Shown one piece after another: positions 1-7,867 of a stretch of 41,719 nucleotides of DNA. The DNA lies in assembly GCA_900542395.1 (NCBI GenBank), contig UQNM01000010.1:1-41719 (forward strand), written 5' to 3'. Source of the stretch: an uncultured Eubacteriales bacterium (GTDB lineage: Bacteria; Bacillota; Clostridia; Christensenellales; Aristaeellaceae). The notes beneath the pieces were generated by a model, which saw only the letters and a program-made list of their open reading frames with translations, did no database searches and was not told the origin of the DNA. The translations under genes were made by a program, and so were the position numbers. Position 1 is the stretch's first letter. The number at the start of each line of letters is the position of its first letter.

Positions 1-50
1 CCTTTGGAAACCTTCGGGCGCAAATACTTAGTGTTATTCTTGAAATATCG
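1..50 (-). repeat. Partial copy of dispersed palindromic element
   Basis: Bases 1-19 are identical to the reverse complement of part of the element at 29437-29612, and bases 20-50 remain similar, including the CTTAG and GAAATATC words. The copy is therefore inverted and is cut by the window edge. It is followed at 77-92 by a small hairpin (TTGGGC/GCCCAA with an AAAA loop) and then by the ribosome binding site of rnhB. Confidence 0.7.
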
Positions 51-105
51 GTGATGTTAGTTTGATAACCTCAGGTTTGGGCAAAAGCCCAAGGGAGCGT
101 ATAGC

Positions 106-726
106 ATGAAAAAAGACTGGAACGCCCGTTTGGAAGAAATCACGCAGACGGACAAGGCCATTTGGGCGACGGGGCGCGCCTTTGCCGGCATAGACGAGGC
201 GGGGCGCGGCCCGCTCTGCGGCCCGGTGGCGGCGGCCTGCGTCGTGATGCCGCCCGAGCCGCTGCTGCTGTATGTGGATGACAGCAAGAAGCTGACGGAA
301 AAGCGCCGCGAGGCGCTGTATGACCAAATCATGCAGACGGCGGTGTATGCGAAGGTGATTCTCGCCTCGCCGGAAGAGATCGACCGGGTGAACATCCTGA
401 ACGCGACGAAGAACGCGATGGCGATGGCGGCGAAGGATGCGCCCTGCGATTTGTTTCTGGTGGACGCGATCACCCGGCTGGATGTGCCGGGCGAGGTGCG
501 CGGGCTGGTGCACGGCGACGCGCTCTGCTACTCGATTGCGGCGGCCTCCATTTTGGCGAAGGTGACGCGGGATCGCATCATGCGCGAGCTGGACGCGCGG
601 TATCCGCAGTATGGGCTGGCCAAAAACAAGGGCTACGGCACGGCGGAGCACATCGCCGCGCTCAGGCAGTACGGCCCGACGCCGATTCACCGCCGCTCGT
701 TCATCGGGCATTTTGTCGAGGTGTAA
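106..726 (+). CDS. rnhB: Ribonuclease HII
   Basis: Cytoplasmic endonuclease that cuts the RNA strand of RNA-DNA hybrids and starts removal of misincorporated ribonucleotides. The 206-residue length is normal for the family. GIDEAGRGPLCGPV at residues 28-41 supplies the first two acidic metal ligands (D30, E31). DDSKKL follows at 58-63; by family comparison D120 (FLVDA) and D138 (GDA) complete the acidic site. SIAAASILAKVTRD and the C-terminal HRRSF are also conserved. An AAGGGAG ribosome binding site precedes the ATG. Only one base separates its stop from the yraN start, so the two are co-transcribed, a pairing common in bacteria. Confidence 0.97.
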   Translation: MKKDWNARLEEITQTDKAIWATGRAFAGIDEAGRGPLCGPVAAACVVMPPEPLLLYVDDSKKLTEKRREALYDQIMQTAVYAKVILASPEEIDRVNILNATKNAMAMAAKDAPCDLFLVDAITRLDVPGEVRGLVHGDALCYSIAAASILAKVTRDRIMRELDARYPQYGLAKNKGYGTAEHIAALRQYGPTPIHRRSFIGHFVEV

Positions 727-727
727 G

Positions 728-1084
728 ATGGATTCGGACGGATTGGGAACGCTGGGCGAGGTTCGCGCCGAGCAATATCTCGTCGAGCAGGGCTGCCGGA
801 TTCTGGCGCGCAACGCGGCGTTCCCCGGCGCGGAGATCGACCTGATTGCGCAGGATGGGCGGGTGATCGTCTTTGTCGAGGTCAAGACGCGGACGAGCGG
901 CGCATCCTACGGGCGCGAGGCCGTGACGCCGGCCAAACAAAAGAGAATATGCAGGGGCGCGCTGCGCTACATGGTTCAAAATGGGCTGACGGAGCGGCAG
1001 GCTCGCTTTGACGTCATCGAAATCCGGGGCGCAAGGCTGACGCATATCAAGGACGCGTTCCCCTATCAGGGGCCTATGTTTTGA
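728..1084 (+). CDS. yraN: YraN family (UPF0102) endonuclease-like protein
   Basis: A 118-residue protein with the restriction-endonuclease-like fold of the YraN/UPF0102 family. The residues matching the PD-(D/E)xK core are E36 and D38 in GAEIDLIA and E51/K53 in FVEVKTR. The N-terminal helix with GE.RA..YL is typical. The cellular role of the family is not well settled; linkage to rnhB and to Holliday-junction or DNA-processing genes is common. I chose ATG 728 because it follows a GAGGTG site at the end of rnhB; an upstream in-frame extension would overlap rnhB heavily and lacks family similarity. Confidence 0.92.
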   Translation: MDSDGLGTLGEVRAEQYLVEQGCRILARNAAFPGAEIDLIAQDGRVIVFVEVKTRTSGASYGREAVTPAKQKRICRGALRYMVQNGLTERQARFDVIEIRGARLTHIKDAFPYQGPMF

Positions 1085-1103
1085 TTTTTCCCGGAGGATT
1101 GAA

Positions 1104-4100
1104 ATGAAAAAACGTCAGAAAATCTGGATCGTCGTTCTGCTTACGCTGCTCGCCGCGGCGGCGGTTTTCTTTACGCTGCATGGGTCGGGCGGGAAGGACG
1201 ACGCGCCGCAGACGGGCAACCTGATTGCCAACGGCGATTTTGCTTTGACGACGGACGGCGAGCCCGACGGCTGGCAGACCGGCGCATGGGTGACGAGCGC
1301 GGGCGCTTCGTATCTGGAGGCGGTGACGCTGGAGGATGGCACGACCGCCGCGCTGGTGGAAAACGCCGCGGCCAACGACGCGCGCTTTGAGCAGACGATT
1401 GCCGTTCGCGAGAATGCGACATACAGGCTGACCGCGCGGGTGATGGCGGAGGGCTGCGGCGAGGGGACGAAGGGCGCGAATGTGTCCTTCTCCGGCGTTT
1501 ACGGCACGAGCCGCGACCTGCACGACACAAACGGCCGGTGGGAGACGCTGACCCTGTATGGCCGAACCGGAAAAGGGCAGAAGGAAATCACGGTCATGGC
1601 GCGGCTGGGCGGCTACGGCGCGGAGAACACCGGCAAGGCGTGGTTCACGGACGTGAGCCTTGAACAGGTGGAAACCGTGCCCGTCGGCGAGACGGTGCTC
1701 GATCTGGCCACGCCCGCGCCGAGCAAAAAGACCGACGCGGGCGCGCCCAAGACGGCGAAGGAGAGGAGCATCCCGCTGCTGATCGGCGCGGCCTGCGTCT
1801 ACATGGCGCTGGCGGCGCTGCTGGCGCGCGGCCTGACGGGGAAGAAGCTGAACGCGCGCGCGGGGCTGGCGGTTTCGCTGCTGGCGGCGCTGGTCATCCG
1901 CGTGCTGCTGGCGTTCACCGTCGAGGGCTATGGCGTGGATATGGGCTGTTTTGGCGCGTGGGCGGGCAAGATGGCCGACGGCGGCCCGGCGAATTTCTAT
2001 GAAGCGGGCTATTTCTGCGATTATCCGCCCGCGTATATGCTGGTGCTGTGGCTGCTCGGCCTGCTGGGCAGGGCGCTGGGGCTTGGCACGGGGAGCATGG
2101 CGTTTCAGGGGCTGATGAAGCTCGTGCCGATCGCCTGCGATCTCGCGCTGGCGGCGGTCTGCTTCAAATGGGCCGAAAAAAAGCTGGGCGAAGGCGCGGC
2201 GCTGGCCGTGGCCGCGCTGCTGGCGCTGAACCCGGCGTTCATCGTGACCTCGAGCTGCTGGGGGCAGATTGACTCCGTGCTGGCGCTGCTGCTGGTGCTG
2301 ATGCTGCTGTATGCGCGCGAGGGGCGGTGGACAATCGCCATCCCGATCTTCGCGCTGGCCGTGCTGGCCAAGCCGCAGGCGGGGCTGCTCGCGCCGCTGG
2401 GCGTGGCGGCGCTGATGAAGGAGGCGCGCATGGGCGAGCGCCGCGGAAAATCCATCGGTCTTGGCCTGCTGGGCGGCGTGGCGGCGACGCTTATCGTCGT
2501 ACTGCCCTTTGCGTGGGGCGAAAACATCTTCACGTGGCTGGTGGATAAATACGCGGCGACGCTCTCCGGCTATCCGCACGCGACGCTCTCGACGGGCAAC
2601 CTGATGTTCCTGCTGGGCGGCAACTGGGTGGATGAATCGACCGCGCTCATCGGCTCGATCACCTATGGGCAGATCGGCCTTGTGCTGATGGCGCTCTCCT
2701 TCGCGGCGGGCGTGGCGGTCTACGCCGTGGGCAAGGGCAGGAGCCGCCTGTTCCTCTCCGCCGCGCTGACGATGCAGCTGGTCTTTGCGCTGGGCACGAA
2801 GATGCACGAGCGCTATATCCTGCCCGCGCTGGCGCTGCTCTTTTTCGCGTTTGTGGAGACGGGGGATATCCGGCTGCTGATCTCCGCCGTGCTGGCCTCG
2901 GCGGCCTCGGCGGTGAACATCGGCGTGGTGCTGGCGTTTGATTATCTGATTGCGCCGAACACGGGGCTGGGGTATGCGCTGGGTGCGGTGCAGCTCGCCG
3001 CCGCGGCGCTGACGGCGTATACGGCGGTTCGCCTCATCATGGGGGCGCGGCCAATGACCCTGCCGGAGCGCAGGGTTGAGCCGGACAAAACGGCGGACGC
3101 GGGCGGCGGAGCGCCGACCTGCGCGGCCGAAAAGCGCGAACGCGACGAGCTGCTGCATCCGCAGGATCATCGCATGCACCTGCGCGGGCGCGACTTCGCC
3201 ATCATGGGCGCGCTGACGCTGGCGTACAGCGTGGCGGCGCTTTGGCATCTGGGCGCGACGAAAGCGCCGCAGACGGGCTATGTTTCCACGGCGGCGGGCG
3301 AGACGGTGGTGCTCGACCTTGGCGAAAATCAGGAGGACTTCCACCTGTATTATTACGGGGGGATTTCCGATACGCAGTTCACCGTCGCGACCTCTGTGGA
3401 CGGGGAAAGCTACGGCGTGGAAACCGGCGCGTTCTTCGACCGGGGCGAGTGCTTCAAGTGGCTGGCGCTTCGCGAGCCGACCTATAACGCGGACGGCGTG
3501 GTTGCGGGCGCTTCCGGCGGAATGATTGCGCTCAACGGGCGCTACGTCCGCCTGACGTTTGACGGCGCAGGCTCAGCACTTTGGGAGGTTGCGGCGGTCG
3601 ATGGAAACGGGCGGGTGATCCCCGTGCAGGCCATCACGGCGAGCGGCGCGGTCGAAGGGCGCGCGGCCGACCCGAATGTGCTGATCGACGAACAGGACGC
3701 CGTGCCGGAGAAGCCGACCTATGAAAACAGCATGTACTTCGACGAAATCTATCACGCGCGCACGGGCTACGAGCACGCGCACAGCCTGCACACCTACGAG
3801 ACGACGCACCCGCCGCTGGGCAAGGTATTTATGAGCTGGTGCATCGACCTGATGGGCATGACGCCGTTCGCGTGGCGCTTTGCGGGCACGCTGACGGGTA
3901 TCCTGATGATTCCGGCGATCTACCTGCTGGCGATGCAGCTCATCAAGCGGACGCGGTGGGCGGCGCTCAGCGCGCTGCTGCTGACGGCGGACTGCATGCA
4001 CTTCACGCAGACGCGCATCGCGACGATTGATTCCTTCCCGGTGCTGTTTATGATGGTGATGTTCCTGTTCATGGCGCGCTGGATGCAGATGAGCTTTTAT

Positions 4101-5030
4101 CACCAGAAATTGTGGAGGACGCTCGTGCCGCTGTTCGCTTCCGGCGTGTTCATGGGGCTGGCGATTGCCAGCAAGTGGATCGGCTGTTACGGCGCGGTCG
4201 GGCTGGCGGTGCTGTTCTTCTCGCGGTTCATCACGCTGTATAAACAGAGCGTCTACGCCGAGCGCCATCGGGACGAAGACCCGGCGTTCGCGCGCGCGGC
4301 GGACGGCTTTGCCCAAAAAGGCGCGGCGACGCTCGCGGCCTGCGTGGTGTTTTTCGTGATCGTGCCGATTGTGATTTACTGCCTGAGCTATATTCCGTAT
4401 CTGAGCGCTTACGGCGAGGTGAAGCTGAACCTCAAGACGCTTGAGCGCATCTGGAACGCGCAGGTGACGATGTTCGAATACCACAAGAACCTCGTTGCGA
4501 CGCATTATTTCGCCTCGCCGTGGTATGAATGGCCGCTGATCGTCAAGCCGATGTGGTATTACAGCGCGGCGTTCCCGGCGATGGGCAAGGCGAGCACAAT
4601 CATGGCGTTCGGCAATCCGGCCGTGTGGTGGACGGGGCTTGTCGCCATCCTCTTCGTGCTGGGGTACAGTGTCTATCGCAACGCGCTGCCGATGCTGCGC
4701 GTCACGCGCGGGCGCGACGACGAATACGACCGCGCGCTGCCGATCATCGCGGTGGGCTTCCTGTCGGCGTATCTGCCGTGGGTGCTGGTCAGCCGGCTGA
4801 CGTTCATCTATCACTACTTTGCCAGCGTGCCGTTCATCATCCTGGCGACGGCGCAGGGGCTGCGCTATCTGGAGCGCCGAAACAGGGCGCTCAGCCATGC
4901 GCTGACGGCCGTGCTCGTCGTGGCCGCCGTGGCGCTGTTCATCGCGTTTTATCCCTATGCGTCGGGGCTGGAGGTCTCCCGCGAATGGCTGGCGCGGATG
5001 AACTGGTTTAAAAACTGGATGTGGTATTGA
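1104..5030 (+). CDS. Fused double GT-C mannosyltransferase (PMT/GT39-like) with two extracytoplasmic sandwich domains
   Basis: A 1308-residue membrane protein. An N-terminal membrane anchor (about 6-25) is followed by a beta-sandwich resembling a carbohydrate-binding module (about 38-190, starting NLIANGDF and ending KAWFTDVSLE). The first polytopic block (about 222-645) has GT-C features: an Asp in the first loop (GYGVDMGCF, about 273) and DYPPAYM at about 306. A charged cytoplasmic linker (about 650-692) leads to another helix, a discoidin-like sandwich (about 725-865), and a second polytopic block that is clearly PMT-like: YFDEIYHARTGYEH at about 878 with the acidic DE pair, then THPPLGK at about 901. 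PMT enzymes take a sugar from a polyprenyl-phosphate carrier and attach it to protein or polymer outside the membrane. Two complete GT-C blocks in one chain is unusual. GGAGGATTGAAATG gives a clear start. Acceptor and sugar are not evident. Confidence 0.85.
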   Translation: MKKRQKIWIVVLLTLLAAAAVFFTLHGSGGKDDAPQTGNLIANGDFALTTDGEPDGWQTGAWVTSAGASYLEAVTLEDGTTAALVENAAANDARFEQTIAVRENATYRLTARVMAEGCGEGTKGANVSFSGVYGTSRDLHDTNGRWETLTLYGRTGKGQKEITVMARLGGYGAENTGKAWFTDVSLEQVETVPVGETVLDLATPAPSKKTDAGAPKTAKERSIPLLIGAACVYMALAALLARGLTGKKLNARAGLAVSLLAALVIRVLLAFTVEGYGVDMGCFGAWAGKMADGGPANFYEAGYFCDYPPAYMLVLWLLGLLGRALGLGTGSMAFQGLMKLVPIACDLALAAVCFKWAEKKLGEGAALAVAALLALNPAFIVTSSCWGQIDSVLALLLVLMLLYAREGRWTIAIPIFALAVLAKPQAGLLAPLGVAALMKEARMGERRGKSIGLGLLGGVAATLIVVLPFAWGENIFTWLVDKYAATLSGYPHATLSTGNLMFLLGGNWVDESTALIGSITYGQIGLVLMALSFAAGVAVYAVGKGRSRLFLSAALTMQLVFALGTKMHERYILPALALLFFAFVETGDIRLLISAVLASAASAVNIGVVLAFDYLIAPNTGLGYALGAVQLAAAALTAYTAVRLIMGARPMTLPERRVEPDKTADAGGGAPTCAAEKRERDELLHPQDHRMHLRGRDFAIMGALTLAYSVAALWHLGATKAPQTGYVSTAAGETVVLDLGENQEDFHLYYYGGISDTQFTVATSVDGESYGVETGAFFDRGECFKWLALREPTYNADGVVAGASGGMIALNGRYVRLTFDGAGSALWEVAAVDGNGRVIPVQAITASGAVEGRAADPNVLIDEQDAVPEKPTYENSMYFDEIYHARTGYEHAHSLHTYETTHPPLGKVFMSWCIDLMGMTPFAWRFAGTLTGILMIPAIYLLAMQLIKRTRWAALSALLLTADCMHFTQTRIATIDSFPVLFMMVMFLFMARWMQMSFYHQKLWRTLVPLFASGVFMGLAIASKWIGCYGAVGLAVLFFSRFITLYKQSVYAERHRDEDPAFARAADGFAQKGAATLAACVVFFVIVPIVIYCLSYIPYLSAYGEVKLNLKTLERIWNAQVTMFEYHKNLVATHYFASPWYEWPLIVKPMWYYSAAFPAMGKASTIMAFGNPAVWWTGLVAILFVLGYSVYRNALPMLRVTRGRDDEYDRALPIIAVGFLSAYLPWVLVSRLTFIYHYFASVPFIILATAQGLRYLERRNRALSHALTAVLVVAAVALFIAFYPYASGLEVSREWLARMNWFKNWMWY

Positions 5031-5095
5031 CCGCGTTTGGGTCGCGGCAGGGCGCTCCCCCCTTGAAGGGGAGAGAGAAGGAGGGCGGGAAAGGG

Positions 5096-5920
5096 ATGCA
5101 GAATCTCCACGCGCACAGCGTCTTTTGCGACGGGAAAAACACGCCGGAGGAGATGATCCGCGCCTGTCTGGCGGCGGGCATGGATTCGGCGGGGATCAGC
5201 ATCCACAGCCCGCTTCCGTTTGCGAACGGCTGGGCGGCGAAGGCGGAGAACGTCGCGCCGTTTTTGGCTGAAATGCGGCGGCTCAAGGCGGCGTATGCCG
5301 GGCGGATTGCCGTGTATGCGGGCGTGGAATGGGACGTGCTCAGCGACGAAAAATGGCTCGAACCGTTTGACTATGCCATCGGCTCGGCGCACTTTCTGCC
5401 CGTCGGCGGCGATCCGGCGGCCTATCCCACCGTGGACGACAGCCCGGAGACGACGCGCCGCTTTTTGGCGGAGGCTTTTGACGGCGACAGCGACGCGGCG
5501 GCGGAATGTTACTTTGCCCAGCTCAGGCGCGTTGCCGATGCGCCCCGCGCGCAGGTGGTCGGTCATTTCGACCTGCTGACCAAGTTCGACGAGAAGGAAC
5601 GCTTCTTTGACGAAACCAGCCCGCGCTATCGAGCCGCCGCGCTGAACGCGATGGATGCGCTTGTTTCGGCTGGCAAGGTCTTTGAGGTCAATACCGGGGC
5701 CATCAGCCGCGGCTGGCGGACGACGCCATACCCCTCCCGATGGATATTGGAGCAGCTCAGACGGCGAAACGCCCGCGTGACGATCTCCTCCGATTCGCAC
5801 CACGCGGCGACCGTGGATTGCACGTTTGACGACGCGCAAAGGCTGCTTGAAGCCTGCGGGTTTGAGGAAATTTGGGCGTTTGACGGAAGGGCGTTTGTGA
5901 AACGGCGCATAAAAGAATAG
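5096..5920 (+). CDS. hisJ: PHP-domain histidinol-phosphatase family protein
   Basis: A 274-residue cytoplasmic metal-dependent phosphoesterase of the PHP superfamily, HisJ type, which removes phosphate from L-histidinol phosphate in histidine synthesis. Metal-binding motifs are visible: HAHSVFCDG near the N terminus, GVEWD, AIGSAHFLP, VVGHFDLL and the C-terminal SSDSHHA. Start ATG 5096 is chosen because AAGGAGGG lies just upstream. The gap after the glycosyltransferase holds a CCCCCCTTGAAGGGG-type palindrome resembling the repeat families seen elsewhere in the window. No other his gene is nearby, so the physiological substrate could differ from histidinol phosphate. Confidence 0.82.
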   Translation: MQNLHAHSVFCDGKNTPEEMIRACLAAGMDSAGISIHSPLPFANGWAAKAENVAPFLAEMRRLKAAYAGRIAVYAGVEWDVLSDEKWLEPFDYAIGSAHFLPVGGDPAAYPTVDDSPETTRRFLAEAFDGDSDAAAECYFAQLRRVADAPRAQVVGHFDLLTKFDEKERFFDETSPRYRAAALNAMDALVSAGKVFEVNTGAISRGWRTTPYPSRWILEQLRRRNARVTISSDSHHAATVDCTFDDAQRLLEACGFEEIWAFDGRAFVKRRIKE

Positions 5921-5923
5921 GCG

Positions 5924-5977
5924 AAAAAATAATCACGCACCCCCGCAGAAACGGAAAACCGGCTGCGGAGGTGCGTA
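5924..5977. terminator. Bidirectional intrinsic terminator
   Basis: The arms 5935-5948 and 5963-5976 form a 14-position stem with one mismatch. On the minus strand it is followed by TTTTTT; on the plus strand by a weaker ATGTTTATA. It separates the convergent genes hisJ (+) and the GNAT acetyltransferase (-). Confidence 0.8.
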
Positions 5978-5980
5978 TGT

Positions 5981-6604
5981 TTATACATCCTTAAAGTATT
6001 TAATCATTTGAACGAGATATGGCGTTTGGGAAAGATCGCGCTCGTCGCCGTCCAGATTGCGGTTTGCGAATCGGAAAAAGCCGTTTCGCTCGTAAAAGGA
6101 AGTGAGCGGCAGGACGTCTTCACATTCCAGATAAACCATTTTGCCGCTGGACATCAGTTGTATTTCGCGAACTGTTTCGCAGGCGATGCCAAGCAGATCG
6201 TCGCCGGAGATCAGCCGGTCATAGTGGTGAGCGTAATTTTTGCCGAGCTGGCCGATCAACGGAAGCGAAAGGGTGAACTGCTTGAGATCCGAATCATAAA
6301 AGGCGAAGCGGCGCAGACGGCCGCGCCATTGGGAAGAAAGCAGACTGCCTTTGATGACGACGGCTTTCATGGCCAATGCATAATAGCCGATTAAGACGAC
6401 ACTGCCCTGATAGCTGGCGAACACGAGATAGGTGGACGCATAGCCGTGCCTTGAAAAAAGAATGGCTTTTTCGCGCAGAAAGCTTTGTACGTCAGGGTTC
6501 AGCGGACATTCAAATGCGGATAGAATCTCGCTTGTGCGTTCTTCGCCCAGCTCAGCAAGCAGATCACGCAGATTGCTCTGCCAAAAGCCCGTGATTTCAG
6601 CCAT
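5981..6604 (-). CDS. GNAT-fold N-acetyltransferase, possible toxin-like partner of a small protein
   Basis: A 207-residue protein of the GNAT superfamily. The C-terminal half carries typical elements: LPLIGQLGKNYA (acetyl-CoA pyrophosphate loop region), a following helix with LLGIACETV, a beta strand VYLECED, and LTSFYERNGF, the classic end of the fold. The N-terminal 60 residues are a helical region of unknown role. ATG 6604 is preceded by AGGGAG, so I prefer it to a start 8 codons upstream. A 60-residue protein (6809-6991) lies upstream on the same strand, an arrangement reminiscent of GNAT toxin-antitoxin pairs, although the small protein is not a recognised DUF1778 antitoxin. Substrate unknown. 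Confidence 0.75.
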   Translation of the reverse strand: MAEITGFWQSNLRDLLAELGEERTSEILSAFECPLNPDVQSFLREKAILFSRHGYASTYLVFASYQGSVVLIGYYALAMKAVVIKGSLLSSQWRGRLRRFAFYDSDLKQFTLSLPLIGQLGKNYAHHYDRLISGDDLLGIACETVREIQLMSSGKMVYLECEDVLPLTSFYERNGFFRFANRNLDGDERDLSQTPYLVQMIKYFKDV

Positions 6605-6626
6605 GTCGATTTCTCCCTCTGCAAAC

Positions 6627-6804
6627 AAGGCGGCGCATGATGAACGCCGCCTTGCAGCTTGTTGACATAAGCAAACTTGGCTTGAATAGCAAAATCAAGA
6701 AATTCAGCTATTCTTTCATTTGCGGAAAGGGCTATTCTCCCCCCTTCGGGGGAGAATAGCTTTTTGTCTATAGTCTGAAGGCGGCGCATGATGAACGCCG
6801 CCTT
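6627..6804. repeat. Two identical 27-base palindromic repeats flanking a hairpin
   Basis: The same 27-base sequence occurs at 6627-6653 and 6778-6804. Each copy is itself a hairpin: AAGGCGGCG and CGCCGCCTT arms around a CATGATGAA loop. The 124 bases between hold another strong hairpin (6731-6743 with 6748-6760, 13 pairs), followed on the plus strand by TTTTT at 6761-6765. The unit lies between the stop of the 60-residue gene and the start of the GNAT gene, so it would be in their shared transcript. Confidence 0.85.
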
Positions 6805-6808
6805 GACA

Positions 6809-6991
6809 TTATTGCGTATCGGATGTGCCGAAAATCTTTTGGATTTGCGCGGAGGACATGGTATGAACGGGGCGCTTGCTATGCTTGTCTGTCGCAGGCT
6901 GATTTTCGGAATTCTCCAACGCGCGAATAAACGCCTTGCACTGTTTTTCATCGCGAAGGGAGATGTTTTTCAAAAAACTTTTGGTAGCCAT
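6809..6991 (-). CDS. 60-residue protein of unknown function, possible antitoxin-like partner of GNAT
   Basis: Small soluble protein starting MATKSFLKNISLRDEKQC and ending SSAQIQKIFGTSDTQ, with no membrane segment or Cys motif. The start at 6991 is fixed by a strong AGGAGG site 8 bases upstream and by the promoter at 7030-7058. From memory, similar short proteins (MATKSFLKN followed by KAFIRALE and a terminal KIFG) are frequent in Clostridia, often beside a GNAT or other small gene; I cannot verify this here. An antitoxin or regulatory role is inference from the neighbour. Confidence 0.7.
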   Translation of the reverse strand: MATKSFLKNISLRDEKQCKAFIRALENSENQPATDKHSKRPVHTMSSAQIQKIFGTSDTQ

Positions 6992-7029
6992 TGTCCTCAC
7001 CTCCTGAAAAGCGGTTGAGCTACGATTTC

Positions 7030-7058
7030 ATTGTACAACAGAAAAAGCCGTTCTGCAA
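7030..7058 (-). promoter_or_regulatory. Sigma-A type promoter for the small protein/GNAT pair
   Basis: On the minus strand, TTGCAG (7058-7053) and TACAAT (7035-7030) are spaced by 17 bases, about 40 bases upstream of the start at 6991. Confidence 0.65.
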
Positions 7059-7099
7059 CTGTTTCTTCGAAGATGAGAAGGGGAAAAAACAGGGAGAGC

Positions 7100-7855
7100 T
7101 TACAGCGCCCTCAGCGCGACGCCCTTTGCTTCCAGCGCGGCGCGAATCCTTCGGACGAAGAGCAGCGCCTTTTCGCCGTCGCCATGGACGCAGATGGAAT
7201 CCGCGCGGAGGGGGATATCCGTGCCATCGACGGCGGTGACGACGCCTTCGGTGACCATGCGCACGACGCGCTCGATGGCCAGCGTTTCATCGGTAATCAT
7301 CGCGCCGGGCTGGCTGCGGGGGACGAGCGTGCCGTCGGGCTGATAGCCGCGGTCGGCAAAGACCTCGCTGGCGGCGCGCAGACCGGCCTTTTCGGCGGCA
7401 AGCAGCATTTCACTGCCGCTGAGCGCGAGAAGGATGAGGCGGTCATCCACCTCGCAGATGCCTTCGACGACGGCGCGCGCCAGTTTTTCATCCTTCGCCG
7501 CCATGTTGTAGAGCGCGCCGTGCGGCTTGACGTGGAGAAGCGGCACGCCGGCGGCGCGGCAGAAGGCGGTTAGCGCGCCGAGCTGATACTGGATATAGGC
7601 CTTCGCCTCGGCCGGAGAGACGTTCATGCTGCGGCGGCCAAAGCCCATCAAATCGGGGAAGCCGGGGTGCGCGCCGACATGTACGCCCGCTTCGCGGCAG
7701 CGCGCGACGGTTCTCGCCATCACGAGCGGATCGCCCGCGTGATAGCCGCAGGCGACGTTTGCGGACGTAATCAGCGGGATCACGGCCTCGTCCATCCCGA
7801 TGGTATACGCGCCGAAGCTCTCGCCAAGGTCGCAGTTTAGATCGACAGAAATCAT
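7100..7855 (-). CDS. pxpA: 5-oxoprolinase subunit A (LamB/YcsF family)
   Basis: Cytoplasmic subunit of the ATP-dependent 5-oxoprolinase PxpABC, which opens 5-oxoproline to glutamate. The 251-residue length is normal. The N terminus VDLNCDLGESFG, followed by SANVACGYHAGDP and later GAHPGFPDLMGFGRR and VKPHGALYN, are signatures of the LamB/YcsF family. The start at 7855 has AAGGAGG at the right distance. It is the last gene of the operon and follows the DUF1445 gene by 12 bases. The genes pxpB and pxpC lie upstream but are separated from pxpA by the DUF1445 gene. Confidence 0.95.
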   Translation of the reverse strand: MISVDLNCDLGESFGAYTIGMDEAVIPLITSANVACGYHAGDPLVMARTVARCREAGVHVGAHPGFPDLMGFGRRSMNVSPAEAKAYIQYQLGALTAFCRAAGVPLLHVKPHGALYNMAAKDEKLARAVVEGICEVDDRLILLALSGSEMLLAAEKAGLRAASEVFADRGYQPDGTLVPRSQPGAMITDETLAIERVVRMVTEGVVTAVDGTDIPLRADSICVHGDGEKALLFVRRIRAALEAKGVALRAL

Positions 7856-7867
7856 GGGGATTCCTCC

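Noticed and set aside
1074..3344. A 756-codon minus-strand open frame opposite the glycosyltransferase gene
   Set aside because: Arg/Gln/His-rich low-complexity translation, no domain and no usable start site; an antisense shadow.
6499..6951. A 150-codon minus-strand frame across the region between the 60-residue gene and GNAT
   Set aside because: It reads out of frame through both flanking genes and through the hairpin repeats; no ribosome binding site was seen.
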